Assembly: GCF_000003605.2 (NCBI RefSeq)
Contig: NW_003149276.1
Coordinates: forward strand, 96,789-143,565
Direction of reading: 5' to 3'
Length of the DNA stretch: 46,777 bases
Origin: Saccoglossus kowalevskii
Taxonomy: Eukaryota > Hemichordata > Enteropneusta > Harrimaniidae
Below, one piece after another: positions 21,217 to 31,980 of the stretch. The notes under the pieces were generated by a model. The model was not told the origin of the DNA. It searched no databases and saw only the letters and a program-made list of their open reading frames with translations. The position numbers and the translations under genes are program-made. Position 1 is the stretch's first letter. The number at the start of each line of letters is the position of its first letter.

Positions 21217-22100
21217 TACATCGTAAATACTAATTATCTGATTTCAATGAATCCTGGTACATAGATTTTCTAGGACAATGTGCAGACCTGATTAGTTTTG
21301 GGTTAAAATCAGTGCATATTAATTCCCTACTTTGCAAAATTAGCCAATTTTCACTTTTTACATTATTCCATTTCAATGAAACTTGGTACATTGATGCTCC
21401 AGAACAATGCACAGACCCGCTCAGTTTTGAATTATAATCAGATCATATTAATTACCTAATTTGCATAATAATTCATAATTTTTGGTTATAATCACATCTA
21501 AATGAAACTTCTTACATAGATGGTACGTATTTACTCTAACACAATGTGATGATCAAATTAGTTTTAGGTTTATACACATCTATAATAATTACCTAATTTG
21601 CATAATAATTTACTTTTCAGCTTTCCACTAATTTAGTTAGGATTAATCATCACATTATAATGAAACTTACATTATAATGTACATGTGCACCCTAAAACAA
21701 TATACAGACCTAAAGCTATGCATAATAATTGCTTAATTTGTATAATAATTCATTTGGTTCATTGAGGTAATCCACAGACATGATTAGTTTAATGTTGATA
21801 AACATGCATATTGATTATCTATTAATAGCCCATCTAATTCAATAAGATTTAAATTGAATTCATCGCAGAGGTGCTCTGGAATAAATTATACTAAAAACCA
21901 TGGATGAAAAATCAAATGTATTTTACATTTTGATAATTTGAATCACATTGTTTTCATGTTATGCATCTCAAATAGCAGCCAAAAATTAGTTGCCAAGCTT
22001 CTCATTTGAAAAGCAAATCTTAAATTTTGAATTAATTTTAATGTGTCTCCAATACTACTAGCACACGGGAGTTCTTTCTAAGCTTTCTTTGATTTCTTAA
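21217..22100 (+). repeat. Family R2 tandem block nested in DIRS element A
   Basis: Five or so imperfect units with ATTTCAATGAATCCTGGTAC or TTTCAATGAAACTTGGTACA, CAGACCTGATTAGTTTTGGG and ACCTAATTTGCATAATAATT. The DIRS sequence stops at about 21215 and resumes at about 22105 (CAGGTAGGCGGCGTTCAGAG, also in element C at 41655), so this block is an insertion or replacement younger than the element. The end piece GGGAGTTCTTTCTAAGCTTT recurs at 28050 and 28380. Confidence 0.65.
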
Positions 22101-22157
22101 GGCTCTAGCGTCAGGTAGGCGGCGTTCAGAGATAGGGGCACTGTCTTTTAGTGATGT

Positions 22158-22682
22158 ATGTGCCTCCTCCATGAACTCACTAGTTATTTGAAGACTCGGA
22201 TGGGTTTTCTTGCAAAGAATCAATCCCAACCGATCGTCGTTCCATGCCTCACTAACTTAGTGGGCTTGGAAGTCCGTCGGGAATGGATACTATGTCCTGT
22301 CCGAGCTTTGAGCTGGTACTTCGATCGCACTAAGGACAAGGTGTCTCGGGGCAGTGAGAAACGCTTGTTTGTCTGTTATGGGCGGGGCAAGCAAAGCCAC
22401 CCTGCCTCGAATATCACCATTTCACGGGGGATTGTTGATACGGTCGTGGAAGCATACAATTTTACGGCTTCTTTAACGACTCATTCGGAACGTCACCAGG
22501 TGAGGGCACACGAAGTGCACAGAGTAGCCAACACTTTGGCTTTGATGTCTGGTGCCTTGTTCGAGCATATGCTCCGAGCAGAGTTCTGGAGATCTCAGAA
22601 TGTCTTCATTAACTATTACCTGAGAGACCTCCAAACACTGGACGAAGGTCTTTACAGGTTGGGACCAGTGGTGACAGGTTAG
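22158..22682 (+). pseudogene. Tyrosine recombinase (YR) of DIRS element A, partial
   Basis: This is an open frame of 174 codons, and its first Met is probably internal. The motifs in order are CPVRALSWYFDRTK (with the first catalytic Arg of the box A region), LFVCYGRGKQSHPASN, TISRGIVDTVVEAYNF, HQVRAHEVHRVANTLALMSG (the H-x-x-R box B) and FWRSQNVFINYYLRDL, whose Tyr in YLRD is the expected nucleophile. These are the marks of DIRS-type YRs, which insert the circular DNA copy without target duplication. It is the best preserved YR of the three copies. The part before the Met extends upstream through frameshifts to about 22105. The reading is clear, but activity is unlikely because the rest of the element is broken. 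Confidence 0.85.
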
Positions 22683-23380
22683 ACAGTTTCGTTGACCCAG
22701 CCCACACCACCAGGGGATCCCATGCGCGAAAGCATTAGCGTGATGGTGTCTTCAGCCGAAACCAGCCTCCTTTTGCTTGACGCTGCTGGCTTCGGTCTGC
22801 ACTATCGAACCTCAACAATACACTGTTTTATGCATTAAAATTGTTGGGGTCCTATTTTATTGTCTACTCTCGGGCACTCAGTCGCTGGAGAGTCACCTGA
22901 GTTGTTGTATCCCAAGACAACACTCCTTCTTAGTGAGTAGTTTTAGATTTCTCTTAGTTTTTTTACCTTTTCTGCTTTTTGTGTTGAAAAATTTACATTT
23001 CAACCGCCATGGCTTCCCCACCTCTGGTGAGCGTACTACGCTGCCTAACGAGTAATTAATGAAATTTATTATTTCCACGGATTTTCTGGTTTGTACAACC
23101 CTAATATTCTCAGTCATCCTTGGCCTGATATTATTTAGACTTGGTGGAAACATCCCACATAGTGTCTTACTGATGCATGTTAGTTTATTTGGCAATCTGA
23201 TTCAAAATGTCAGATACCTAATAGAAAACTTGTATGCAAACTTTCAACTGAATCAGGCAATATATTAGTGAAGAATCTGCATGTACATAAATACAAACAA
23301 AGTGGTCACTACTTTGCCATTTTTGTTTTATTGATTACTTCATATACACATTTACTGATTGTACCATTATTATTTCACAG

Positions 23381-23593
23381 AAACAGAAACACTGACCAGT
23401 TTGAAAGATTGGTTTAGTGAGAAAATAACAGAAAGTGTCTTTAAGAAGCAGAATGCATATGATGTTTTGAAAGAGTTATACTTGAGACGAGATATAACAC
23501 TCAGTAACACAAGTGATTTAGAAAAGTTTCTAGCAAACAATGAAAAGAAAGAGTTGCTCCAAAAATGTGCAGAGTATCATAAAACAGTGAAAA
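23381..23593 (+). CDS. Host gene exon 17: DED3, second half
   Basis: Acceptor CATTATTATTTCACAG, donor GTGAGTAT. Phase 1-1, 71 codons. Reads TETLTSLKDWFSEKITESVF, then NAYDVLKELYLRRDITLSNT, then SDLEKFLANNEKKELLQKC. The NAYDV, L, SNT and LEKxL positions align with DED1 and DED2. Helix 6 reads EKKELLQKC, so the Arg of RxDL is Lys and the Asp is Glu. It is separated from its first half by 5.5 kb containing DIRS element A. The last base joins GC of the FN3 exon to give Ser. Confidence 0.8.
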
Positions 23594-23744
23594 GTGAGTA
23601 TATTTCACTTGGTATTGTGGTACAGTATAGTTTAGTAAAATTATTAAATGACCCAGCTAATGTTGGTACAAAACTTAATTAATGTTAAACTCAGTTAATT
23701 TAACCCACTGCTGAAAAACAGATTTTTTTACCTCCACTGTCATT

Positions 23745-24205
23745 ATAGTGACAGAGCAGAGCTGTTTGTCGTTTGTCAACAATTCTATTTTCAACTTCTT
23801 CTTGAAAACTACCAGTTCAATTATTTTGATACTTGTTTACCTTTGTTGGGTCTTTGCCAATTTTTTTATTTAGTGATGATATCTTCAATCAGTAATATTT
23901 TTGTAATTTTTCCCCAATTTTTTGGAAAATATCAGCCCACTTTGATATGCTATATTTAATTACCTTGGATGGCCCTTTATCAAATTTGTTCATTTCGTGT
24001 CAAATTTGGGAATCCTTTTGAACACTACTAACCAAATTGCTATGATATTTGAGGTGTAAATTATTTTTGTTTGATGAAGTTAAGTTGACATGTTCTCAAC
24101 AGCCATAACCAAACTGCGTTTTGTCTTACGGGTGTGCATTGCTTGTCTTGGCTATCACAATGTTATGCATGACATCAGAGCTATTGTCCATCAGGTCACT
24201 AGTAT
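23745..24205 (+). repeat. Repeat family R1, near full copy
   Basis: Starts GTGACAGAGCAGAGCTGTTT and ends GGCTATCACAATGTTATG followed by CATCAGGTCACTAGTATA, the same ends as at 3005 and 17965. Non-coding. Confidence 0.6.
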
Positions 24206-24356
24206 AAAAATGTTATGTTGCAATATGAAAATAAACAAAACCTAATCTAGAGATATATTATTGCATTGTTTCAAGTACTTTCATTCTGAATTATTGTTAG
24301 ATATCTAGATTCTCAATGAGCAAAGTTGTAGTAGTTATTATATGTTTTAATTATAG

Positions 24357-24647
24357 GCAAAACATATAAACCAGAGGGTCCCCTAGTTGTAAGTGACGTC
24401 AGTGAACACTCCTGCAGACTTAAATGGGACCACCCTAAAGATGGTGGTACAAAAAAGCAAAAATATGTCATTGAACAAAGTGAAAGTAAGACCAAAGAAT
24501 GGACAGCCAGTGATCATATATCAACTGTGGACTCATGTTATGTCGAGACTCTCAATCCAGCCACAACATATTACTTCAGAATTTGCGGAGTGAATTCATT
24601 TGGTATTAAAAGTGATTATCTTCTGTCCAATGCAATAAAAACAAAAA
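24357..24647 (+). CDS. Host gene exon 18: fibronectin type III domain
   Basis: Acceptor TTTTAATTATAG, donor GTGAGTAA. Phase 1-1, 97 codons, one complete domain in one exon. Reads KPEGPLVVSDVSEHSCRLKW (strands A-B with the core Trp), DHPKDGGTKKQKYVIEQSES (the PxDGG loop and Y.IE of strand C), EWTASDHISTVDSCYVETL, then NPATTYYFRICGVNSFGIKS (the L-x-P-x-T-x-Y-x-F-R-x-x-x-V-N-x-x-G signature of strands E-G). This fits the titin and twitchin-like intracellular class of FN3 rather than an RGD adhesion module. No signal peptide or membrane segment is seen near it. FN3 in a DED protein is unusual. Confidence in the domain is high. Membership of the same gene rests on strand, phase and order. Confidence 0.88.
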
Positions 24648-25299
24648 GTGAGTAAAATATTTATTTTATCTTATGATAGTTTTGATAACGCCAACAATAG
24701 AGCTCCATTCCATTCCATTCCAAGTGTAAGTGTAGCTGTAGGAAGCAGTTCCTATCCACTCTTTGTTGGCTTGTAGGTGTTATGTCAGAAGACATGCAAT
24801 GTTGCTACAAATTTCTCTACCTTGGCTTAATTATAATTTCACCCCTGTGTATCCATGCACCCGTGCATCCTTCTGCATCTTTATATTAGACACGTCTGGG
24901 CCAAATTCAGTCAAAATTCACACTTACTTCATATCATACATATGCACAATGTATTCGTTTCATGATCAAATTCAAAATGGCCAAATGGCGACTATTCTAA
25001 CGCTAAAATTTTCACAAAATCATTCATTTCTGCCATTTCGAAACTCAATCTCAGTGAGCATGGATATATGTCATTCAAACTAGGTATGTACATTCAGCAT
25101 ATTGGGTGTTTGATTCACATTGTTTTTGATTGGAATGAAAATGGGTGACTGACAGTCATTTTGTTTCTGGGTCATATATCTGACTTGCTTTGGCTAAATA
25201 AGAAATTTAAAACAAACGACATACGAATGTAAATTTAAAATTAACACACTCAATAAAAGTCAATGTCAGTAAAATTTACATTCAATTTAATTTGACTGG
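24648..25299. other. Start of an 18.5-kb intron, no feature recognised
   Basis: No exon seen. CATTCCATTCCATTCC near 24705 is a short simple repeat. A 106-codon open frame at 24763 has no domain. Confidence 0.4.
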
Positions 25300-26480
25300 G
25301 GATAATTATTAGTCCCCGTTCGGACGAAGTCTGAAAACGGGGAATATTAATTTGGGTTCGTTCCATTCGCCCGTTCGTCCATCCGTACGTGCGTCCGGAG
25401 CTATATCTCGGACACCCATTGTCGGATTTCATTCAACCTTTACATGAAGACAATACATAATGTCTTACATATGCGTGTCAAGTTACTAAATGATCAGAGC
25501 AAAAATGGCCGACTGGCGGCCATTTTGGATGTAAAATTTGCTATTTCTGATACCGATTTGGATCAAATTTGGTATGATGATCATACATATTGGGTTGTAG
25601 ATGTAGGTCATTTTTTTGTGTGATTTGAACAAATATGGCCGACTGGCAGCCATCTTGTTATTCATGGTACCCATGCTACTCCATCTTGAATGCAATGAAC
25701 GTTTCTGTTTAAATTTTGTACAAAGATAGTATACCAAGAGATACAACTACACCATCATTATTTTTGTGATTTGATTCAATATGGCTGGCCGACTCCTAAT
25801 TTTCATGTAAAAGCACAAAATCGTCATTTTTACATGTCCGGACGGAGCTGTTTCTCAGAGATGACTGGGCCGATTTGGATCAAACTTGGTATGATGATCA
25901 TACATATTTGGTTATAGGAGCACGTCATACTTTTTCCGTGATTCAAACAAATATGGCCGACTGTCGGTCACTTTTTTTTTTCATAGTACCCATGCAACTT
26001 TCTCTTGAATGCAATGAACGTTTCTCTTTAAATTTTGTACAAAGATAGTATACCAAGGGATACATTTGTACCAACATTATTTTTGTGATTCGATTCAATA
26101 TAGCTGACCGACGCACAAATTTCCTGTAAAAGCGTTAAATCATCATTTTTTACATGTCCGAAGCTGTTTCTCAGAGATGACTAGGCCAATTTAGATCAAA
26201 GTTGGTATGGTGATCATACATATTGGGTTATAGTTGCATGTCACATTTTTTTCGTGATTCAAACTAATATGGCTGACTGGTGGCCATTTTGTTTTTCATG
26301 ATACCCATGCCTACTTTCCCATGAATGCAATGAACATTTCTGTTTAAATTTTGTACAAAGACAGTATACCAATAGATACATCAACATGAACATTATTTTT
26401 GTAATTTGATTCAATATGACTGCCCAACGTCCAATTCTCGTGTAAAAGCACTAAATCATATTTTTTTTACAAATCCCTTA
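25300..26480. repeat. Tandem repeat, about 315-bp unit (family R3)
   Basis: Three units starting near 25556, 25871 and 26186. Each begins with GATCAAATTTGGTATGATGA or a variant, then CATACATATTGGGTT, then AATATGGCCGACTGGCAGCC, then a GAATGCAATGAACGTTTCTG block and TTTGTACAAAGATAGTATAC. The head at 25310-25430 (CCCCGTTCGGACGAAGTCTG, GTCCATCCGTACGTGCGTCC) is a GC-richer lead-in. Short minus-strand frames here are by-products. Confidence 0.7.
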
Positions 26481-27538
26481 TTAATGGTTTCAATCTAATC
26501 TTAATGACTTCGTCAGCATTAATTGATATGTCAGATCACAAAATTTTGGACGGGGACTGTGTCATTAACAATGACTTGTTTGATAGTGAAAAGCTCTGTG
26601 CTCATGAGATAAATATTAATGGTTGTGTAATAATCAAAAATTCTACAAGATTTGTTGTGATTAATTATTAGATTAATTACTTCATAACAAAACAAGATAA
26701 AGTTTAGAATGACAGTTGTGACAGTGAAATATAAAATTTTTGGTGTTTTCACATTGTTTTCCCTTTCGGATATATTTGGCCAATTTAGACGAGATTCATT
26801 GTGTTTTGTCTTATTTTTGTTATCATCATTGTAAACATTGCCACTATCAGGTTCCTCAATTGTGAATTGTTCCATCAAAATTCTTCATCATTTAAATTTT
26901 AGAATTGTTATCTGTCGAAAAAGGGCTGTTTTAACTGATAACGTTGCTGTTCTAAATTAAATGTATTATTGTCATTTTTGGTTTTTCTTTATTTCAAAGA
27001 TATTAAAGAAAATTTCTTGAACTTTAACAAACTTGGGAAAATTCCATTTGGTCAGTTAATAAAAACATGATATCTTTATTCACCTGACCACAGAGACATG
27101 CAATTTCTACATTTACTTGTCCTAACTAGAATCTGCATGTATGATATAGGTAGACTGGCCTTAAGATTATTTACCACTCTTTTTATTCGCTTCTGCATTA
27201 TCTACTACCTCTGATATTCATGGTTGTCCTGCTTTCTTGCCAGCAACTTCATGTGCCCCTCTCTAACCAGCTTCTTCAAACAAGCTTTTTCTCTTACATG
27301 CCTTTCTCTTAATTCAGGTTTTGCACTGCACAATCTACATGATGTAGATGAATCTACTTGTCATTATCCAATTGTGTCTTTTCTGAAACATCTATAAACG
27401 CACAATCTGGTAGTTGTTCCTTAATACGGTGAAGTTACCCATTTAATTGTGTTCTAAAACCCATGTCTTGCTGTTCTGGCATATAAAAAATTAACAGAAT
27501 TGTGTTGGTGTCAAGTGATTCTGACACAGCAAATTTAA
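26481..27538. other. Intron sequence, no feature recognised
   Basis: A 115-codon minus-strand open frame at 26531-26878 is low complexity (Asn, Ile, Thr) with no domain. No exon found. Confidence 0.4.
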
Positions 27539-27586
27539 ACTATCTATCTGTCTATTTGTCTGTCTGTCTATCTATCTATCTATCTA

Positions 27587-27629
<43 letters not shown>

Positions 27630-27663
27630 TATGCAAATTAGCCCCCCCCCCAAAAAAAAAAAA
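27539..27663. repeat. Tetranucleotide microsatellite followed by C and A runs
   Basis: CTAT and CTGT tetramers repeat over about 95 bases (27539-27630). After ATGCAAATTAG come runs of 10 C and about 13 A. Confidence 0.95.
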
Positions 27664-27699
27664 CTCTAAAATTTCTACTATGCTACTATGACACTAAGT

Positions 27700-28070
27700 G
27701 GTCTACAGTGCTGATATTGATAGTGCATGTGCCTTGGGTTGTCCTCTATCAGTTTTGTTTATTTGGTAAGGAAATTTTCAATTTCGTAATTTTGCCGAAT
27801 ATTTTAAAATGGTCATTTTTGGTCAATAATTCTATTTTCGACTTCCTCTTCAAAACCGGTAGCCTGAATGCTTTGATACTTGGTGTGTATGTACCTTGTG
27901 TTGACATCTACTAGATTTGTTCATCCCATGCCCATACCTTTAATTCTCTAATTTTGGCAAATATTTTTGTCATTTTTGGTTAAAAATGGAATTTCAACTA
28001 ACCACTAACCCATTTGTTCTATCAACTGTTTCTCATTCTCACATAGCACATGGGAGTTCTAAGTTTTCTT
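27700..28070 (+). repeat. Repeat family R1, partial copies
   Basis: Contains GCTTTGATACTTGGTGTGTA, a TCTAATTTTGGCAAATATTT block and TTTGTCATTTTTGGTTAAAA. Ends in GGGAGTTCTAAGTTTTCTTT, a tail shared with 22060 and 28380. Confidence 0.5.
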
Positions 28071-28119
28071 TGATTGGTCTATTGTGATTGAAAACATAAC
28101 CACTCAACATATTTAAATG

Positions 28120-28400
28120 TGATTGATTTGGGTGGAAAATTATGCAAATTGCCTAATTTAATTTACATAATTTACATTTAATAAAACTTTGTGCATAGAT
28201 GTGTTTCTAGATATATTTAGTTTTTGGTGGAAATTTATGCAAATTATCTAATTTGCATATCAGCTAGTGAAATTCAAGCTATTTGGCTGCTATTTCATAT
28301 TTCAACAAAACTTGGTATATAAATGTATGAGGAATTCAGATAATTGCAAATATCATGTTATGTTATTCTCTCAACAGGCTGGAGTTCTTTTTAAGCTCTC
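28120..28400 (+). repeat. Family R2 copies
   Basis: Two units with ATTTGGGTGGAAAATTATGC or a variant, AAATTATCTAATTTGCATAT and ATTTCAACAAAACTTGGTAT. Non-coding. Confidence 0.5.
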
Positions 28401-28689
28401 TTTGATTCTAATTTTATTGAATATTTCTGTTATTTTTTTAAAAAATTCCACTTTTAGCATTATGTTTTATTGTCTCATACAGCATACTGTCATATACAGC
28501 ACTAATCTTTTGTACAATAGCCGTTGAGCAACAGGACATTGGCCTATTTTTTTACTCCTATTCTGGCTTGATTGTAAAATAAGCATCAGACTCTTAATTC
28601 TTAATTAATTTGATACAAAGGCTAGATAAGGTAACGCACAATGGGAGTCTTTGCAGTTAGTGTGTCTGTATGTATGTGTGTGTGTGTGT

Positions 28690-29330
28690 ATTGTGGGTAG
28701 CGTGAATGGGTAAACTGCGTTTCGACAATGAGCTGCTAGTATCGTCAAAAGTGTTAAATTCTTCTTCAATGCTCAGCTTATCTTTCGAAAACAACTAATT
28801 TCTTGATTTAAAAAAAAATCATGCCGTTTCCCCATCAAAATCAAAGCCAAACGATCGCACTACAACAACGCTAAATCTCTTCCGTGTTTCGTTTACCATG
28901 AGGTCGCTGAACTACATTAACATATTTAAATGAGCTATGGTAATTTAATCACGTCGGCACTATCCAGCGTTTCAATTGGTTAATTAGCGACTTGAACTAT
29001 CAGGTCAAAAAACAGTTTCAAGTCACTAAAGATGTTTTAACAAACATGGCGGATATCGTATCGGATCAAGCGTTTATATGTGACCGAAATGATTCGCTTG
29101 CAGTGAAACTAAGTTGAATTTTCACAACAATTCAACGAATTTACTTTTTGTACGTTATTGTAATCACTACTGAGTAATAATCAGCAATTGTAACACTTCG
29201 AAAACAAGTAAGTTATTCACTTGTGTGAAATGCAGCATGACCGTTACCGTGATTATTTGCTACTAAGAATGCATTCGCTTTTGTTTTTACTTCTTTTAGA
29301 ATATACTTTTCGTTATAAAAAAAATAAGAA
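28690..29330 (+). repeat. 0.6-kb repeat, arm 2 of a distant inverted pair
   Basis: Diverged reverse complement of 10120-10745 (see there). It is preceded by a short TG run (28672-28690). No open reading frame of note inside. Confidence 0.7.
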
Positions 29331-30100
29331 AATAAATATATATTACATTAAATAATAGACTGAGTATTTTTTTTGTTATCATGCAAACATTTTTTTTTTA
29401 TTGACTTTTTTTATTTTTTTATTTTAATTTCCCCGATGTCTAAATTAAACATGGAATGTGCAGTCACTCTGCCAGAAGTCGAACATGCCAGTAGTCGAAC
29501 GCAATCGACTGTGTCAGACGGCTGTCTCTCAGTTGTGACCTATACCGGTGCTAACGAACTAGTCTATTCAAGAGATTGTAGTATAAGATTGTGTAAAAAT
29601 CCGAAAGTGCGCTTAGAATCGCAACAAAGTTGCAATCGAGTGTCGTACATCTCATTAGCATATCATTATCCCTTCTCGCCTTTGTTTTTTGAAAAAAATT
29701 CCCACTGTTACCGAAGTGAATGCTCTAATTAAAGCCGCACCAAGACTTCACGCATCTGAATTCGTCCATTGAAAAAATGAATTTTAATTAAAGCCGCGGC
29801 CTCAGTTATGAATTTTACGGTAGTAAATTTTCGGCTTTTCTACTACTGATATCTCAACTAGTAATCATCACATTTCAATGAAACTTGGTACCTAGATGTC
29901 ATAGACCTGGTAGTTTTTAGGGTAATATCAAAGTCTATTGAAGGCTTCTAGATTTCCTTTGGTCCGTTCGTTCGTCTGTCTGTTACCTCTCTTAACTTTG
30001 ATATGCTCTGTCCAATGCTTTTCAAAGTTGGTGCATATGTAATTCTCAATGCCATACATATGCATGCCAAGTATTTTTTTGATTCGCCAATATTTTACTG
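29331..30100. other. Intron sequence with an unexplained less AT-rich open stretch
   Basis: An open frame on the plus strand covers 29373-29732. The part from 29434 is less AT-rich and reads MSKLNMECAVTLPEVEHASS, then SDGCLSVVTYTGANELVY. No domain was recognised and no acceptor in phase 1 was found, so it is not called as an exon. A family R2 fragment follows at 29860-29960. Confidence 0.3.
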
Positions 30101-31980
30101 TGTTTATCTGTGATTTTCAACACTAGTAAAAATGCCGAAATTTGCCGGAAAAATCTGAGTTTTAACGACATCTTGCAAAAAAAATGCCGAAATATTCCGA
30201 AAAAAAATCTGATTTTTCACGAGAACTGGCATAACATATTGTGCATGCGCCAGTCTAACTGCTGAGGAAATCACCGTCGTTTTCGTCTGAGGATATTGTA
30301 TTCCGGGACTGTATCTTTCTTTGCACAAGGCTTATATAGATTAATTTCTATCTCGTCAGTTTCAAAGGTAAGGCTCTGTGCTTATGGTATTTATTATGAA
30401 CTTTGATTTATCCTTTTGTGTCCTGACTTTGGTGAGAAACTAGCGATCGCGCAGTGCTGGTCACACTTTGCCAGAAAAAACAGTTCTGCTATTATTGTAA
30501 GAACTGGTTATGAAACGTGTAAATCGAAAGTTTATCTCGTTATTTATGAGGCTTGGGAATTATGATTGGCATATAAAAACGTAAAAATTTAGAACACGCT
30601 GTCTCGTGATTTGCGAGATTATATTTTATTGTGAATCTGTTATGCACGATTGCTATTTCCGGTGTACATTGGCACTTGCTATCAGATTGAAAGGAAGTGT
30701 GAAACTTGGTTTCGTGACGACATATTAGACTAGAATTATTGAGAAAACACAAGTCAAGTTTGGCCAACCGTGACTGCTTGAAAGCAATGATGAAATTGAG
30801 AAGTACTGTGATTCAATATCAATGAATCTATCATTACTTTTAAATTACCTTTGAAGTAAATATGATACCCAAGTGCCGGAGAAATTACTACACCCGTGAC
30901 CGATACATCGTTGACCATTGAGCGTGGATGACTACCAGGACCTACCGGTGTTGAAGTTTATCGGTAAATCGAACCTCTGTCAACATAGACACATTTTCCC
31001 AATCAGCTATTTATGTCCATACTGATTAAGTCAGGGTGACAATTTCAATGTTTAGCTACCATAATTTATCTCCATTATGAGCAGGAAAATAAATGACGGA
31101 CCCCAATTGAGATGGATAGCTCTTAGCGGCAGCCATGTTGTTTTTCTTCTAATGTTTACAATGCAGTATGCACGCGCGTGAAGCTATTAATGGAGCAGTG
31201 AAACAAGATTAGGGAGAGGTAAAATTCACGTAATCCTCAATTATAATGATGTTGACTTAATAGTTTTCAAAACTACAGATATTATTTCATATAATTGTAA
31301 ATAGTTAACAATATTAACTAATATATTTCTGGCAATATATCCCATTTTAATTATCTAAATTTGTTTCACTGTATACAGTAAATCTTTATTTAAAAAATAC
31401 AACTACAATATGTTAATTAGTATGCAAATTAATATGCAAATTAGCCGCCAACCTGAGACAAATTTCTAGAATGAACACTGCAATCCAGTTCAAAGGAAAT
31501 TTGACATACACTTAGGCTACATGATCACTACATCTGCTGATTAGTTTTTTATGCAATTCTATCTGCATTTATATTAAATGTATTATTTTTTTGTATTTTT
31601 CTCAATAGTAGTTTTTTATTTCTTTAGATATCTTGGCATCCATTTGGTTCAGTTCAAGTGAAATTTTCTGCATATCCCTGGTCAGACTTTAATGACATTG
31701 AAAACACAAGTACTCTGGCTTTTTGCACATTCTTAATATTTTTTTTGCAGAATCCTGTGAATATTAATTTGACAACTTTGTAGAGTGGAAACAGACTGGT
31801 GAATTAGTTCATCCTATACTTTGGTAGAACATGTTTAAAATAATATAGTACAGTGTGAACTGCAATTTCTTTCTGGCTGGTATAAATATATTGAGTAATA
31901 TTTTTTCGTACTAAAAAGACTCAAATATCTTTTTTATTTACATTTAACAGCCAATGGGAGCACATATGCTACAACCTCTG
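30101..31980. other. Intron sequence, mostly unique
   Basis: No recognised repeat over most of it. It includes a TATA-like GCTTATATAGATTAATT at about 30329 followed by CAAAGGTAAGG, a good splice donor shape (see findings). AATGCCGAAATTTGCCGG and AATGCCGAAATATTCCGA are two short direct repeats at 30130 and 30184. No exon with domain support. Confidence 0.35.

Larger units (their letters stand above)
18506..23107 (+). mobile_element. DIRS-like retrotransposon, element A (broken)
   Basis: Left terminus GTTTACTACATCACCTACC at 18506 and an inverted-terminal-repeat-like region to about 18720 match elements B and C. Inside are gag-like relics (about 18890-19900), the pol lead-in (20040-20620), a pol C-terminal piece (20990-21215) and a tyrosine recombinase (22158-22680). 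Most of the reverse transcriptase and RNase H is deleted after LNGFVE at about 20630. The right end goes from ATTTCCACGGATTTTCTGG straight to TTTGTACAACCCTAATA, so the internal complementary region and right terminal repeat have collapsed. The copy lies in the intron between the two halves of DED3, sense to the gene, and is interrupted by family R2 sequence. Confidence 0.8.

Noticed and set aside
26531..26878. 115-codon minus-strand open frame
   Set aside because: AT-rich, low complexity, no domain, no promoter or splice context.
31740..31800. Acceptor-like TTTTTTTTGCAG followed by AATCCTGTGAATATT as a possible exon
   Set aside because: Stops occur within a few codons in the two frames checked (phases 0 and 1), and no donor follows in range.
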